A DNA stretch of 12,844 nt from NCBI GenBank assembly GCA_900546825.1, contig UREE01000061.1, positions 1 to 12,844 on the forward strand, read 5' to 3'. Origin of the DNA: an uncultured Collinsella sp. (GTDB lineage: Bacteria > Actinomycetota > Coriobacteriia > Coriobacteriales > Coriobacteriaceae). The notes beneath the pieces are model-generated. The model worked only from the letters and a program-made list of their open reading frames with translations. It ran no database searches and was not told the origin of the DNA. Every line of letters begins with the position of its first letter. Positions within the stretch are counted from its first letter, which is position 1. Of the stretch, positions 12,740-12,844 are shown in pieces. The translations under genes were made by a program, and so were the position numbers.

Positions 12740-12844
12740 CGGGAAACCGGGCTGCACACAATTCCACCATCCGGCCGCGCCGCCGAAGGCCAGGCGCAAG
12801 GTTTTCGCTCGGTCAGGTCCTGGGCTCGCACGAAGAGCACATTA
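12740..12844. other. Non-coding right edge
   Basis: No gene is supported here. The stretch is G+C-rich with palindromic patches (ccggccgcgccg, near 12770-12783) and ends in gaagagcacatta, which looks like the first half of a hairpin cut by the window edge. The upstream neighbour would usually be rplA, but it is not visible. Confidence 0.4.

Noticed and set aside
12394..12799. Minus-strand frames upstream of rplJ
   Set aside because: They run through the promoter, leader and attenuator and into rplJ in another frame.

Overview
This is the ribosomal stalk / RNA polymerase (rplJL-rpoBC) region of a high-GC Gram-positive chromosome. Every gene I accept is on the minus strand, so the region reads from right to left. 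The RpoB and RpoC sequences are actinobacterial in type: RpoB is about 1160 residues and beta-prime carries an acidic helical insert near its N-terminus. Overall style and gene order suggest Coriobacteriia, most likely Collinsella or a close relative. The genus is a judgement from memory, not a search result.

Layout, in order of transcription. (1) 12844-12495: no gene. It holds a sigma-70 promoter (12711-12739), a leader of about 210 nt, and a strong intrinsic terminator inside that leader (12560-12596), which is the arrangement expected for L10 autoregulation by attenuation. (2) rplJ (L10) and rplL (L7/L12), separated by a 102 bp spacer with three consecutive small hairpins, and closed by a terminator at 11432-11465. 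(3) galU, with its own promoter and terminator, sitting between rplL and rpoB, which in most bacteria are adjacent. (4) rpoB and rpoC, only 6 nt apart, driven from a promoter in the galU-rpoB gap and closed by a terminator at 1946-1980. The galU-rpoB gap also holds a LexA-like palindrome. (5) An ECF sigma factor and an overlapping single-pass membrane protein, its probable anti-sigma factor, with a SigW-like autoregulatory promoter and their own terminator. This pair is bounded on both sides by a perfect 30 bp inverted repeat. (6) 1-220: no gene; hairpins only.

How it works together. L10 and L12 build the ribosomal stalk, RpoB and RpoC build the polymerase core, and the ECF factor is an alternative specificity subunit for that core. 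GalU supplies UDP-glucose for envelope and storage glycans. Intrinsic terminators after rplL, galU and rpoC divide what is often one long operon into separately controlled units.

The most notable observation is in RpoC. Beta-prime continues about 220 residues past its usual end, and the extension contains a 55-residue segment (residues 1343-1397) that aligns without gaps to the C-terminal domain of the RNA polymerase alpha subunit. It keeps the equivalents of E. coli alpha R265, N268, G296, K298 and E302, the UP-element-contacting set. The same protein has unusual substitutions in the bridge helix and trigger loop. Second is the inverted-repeat-bounded sigma/anti-sigma cassette directly downstream of rpoC.
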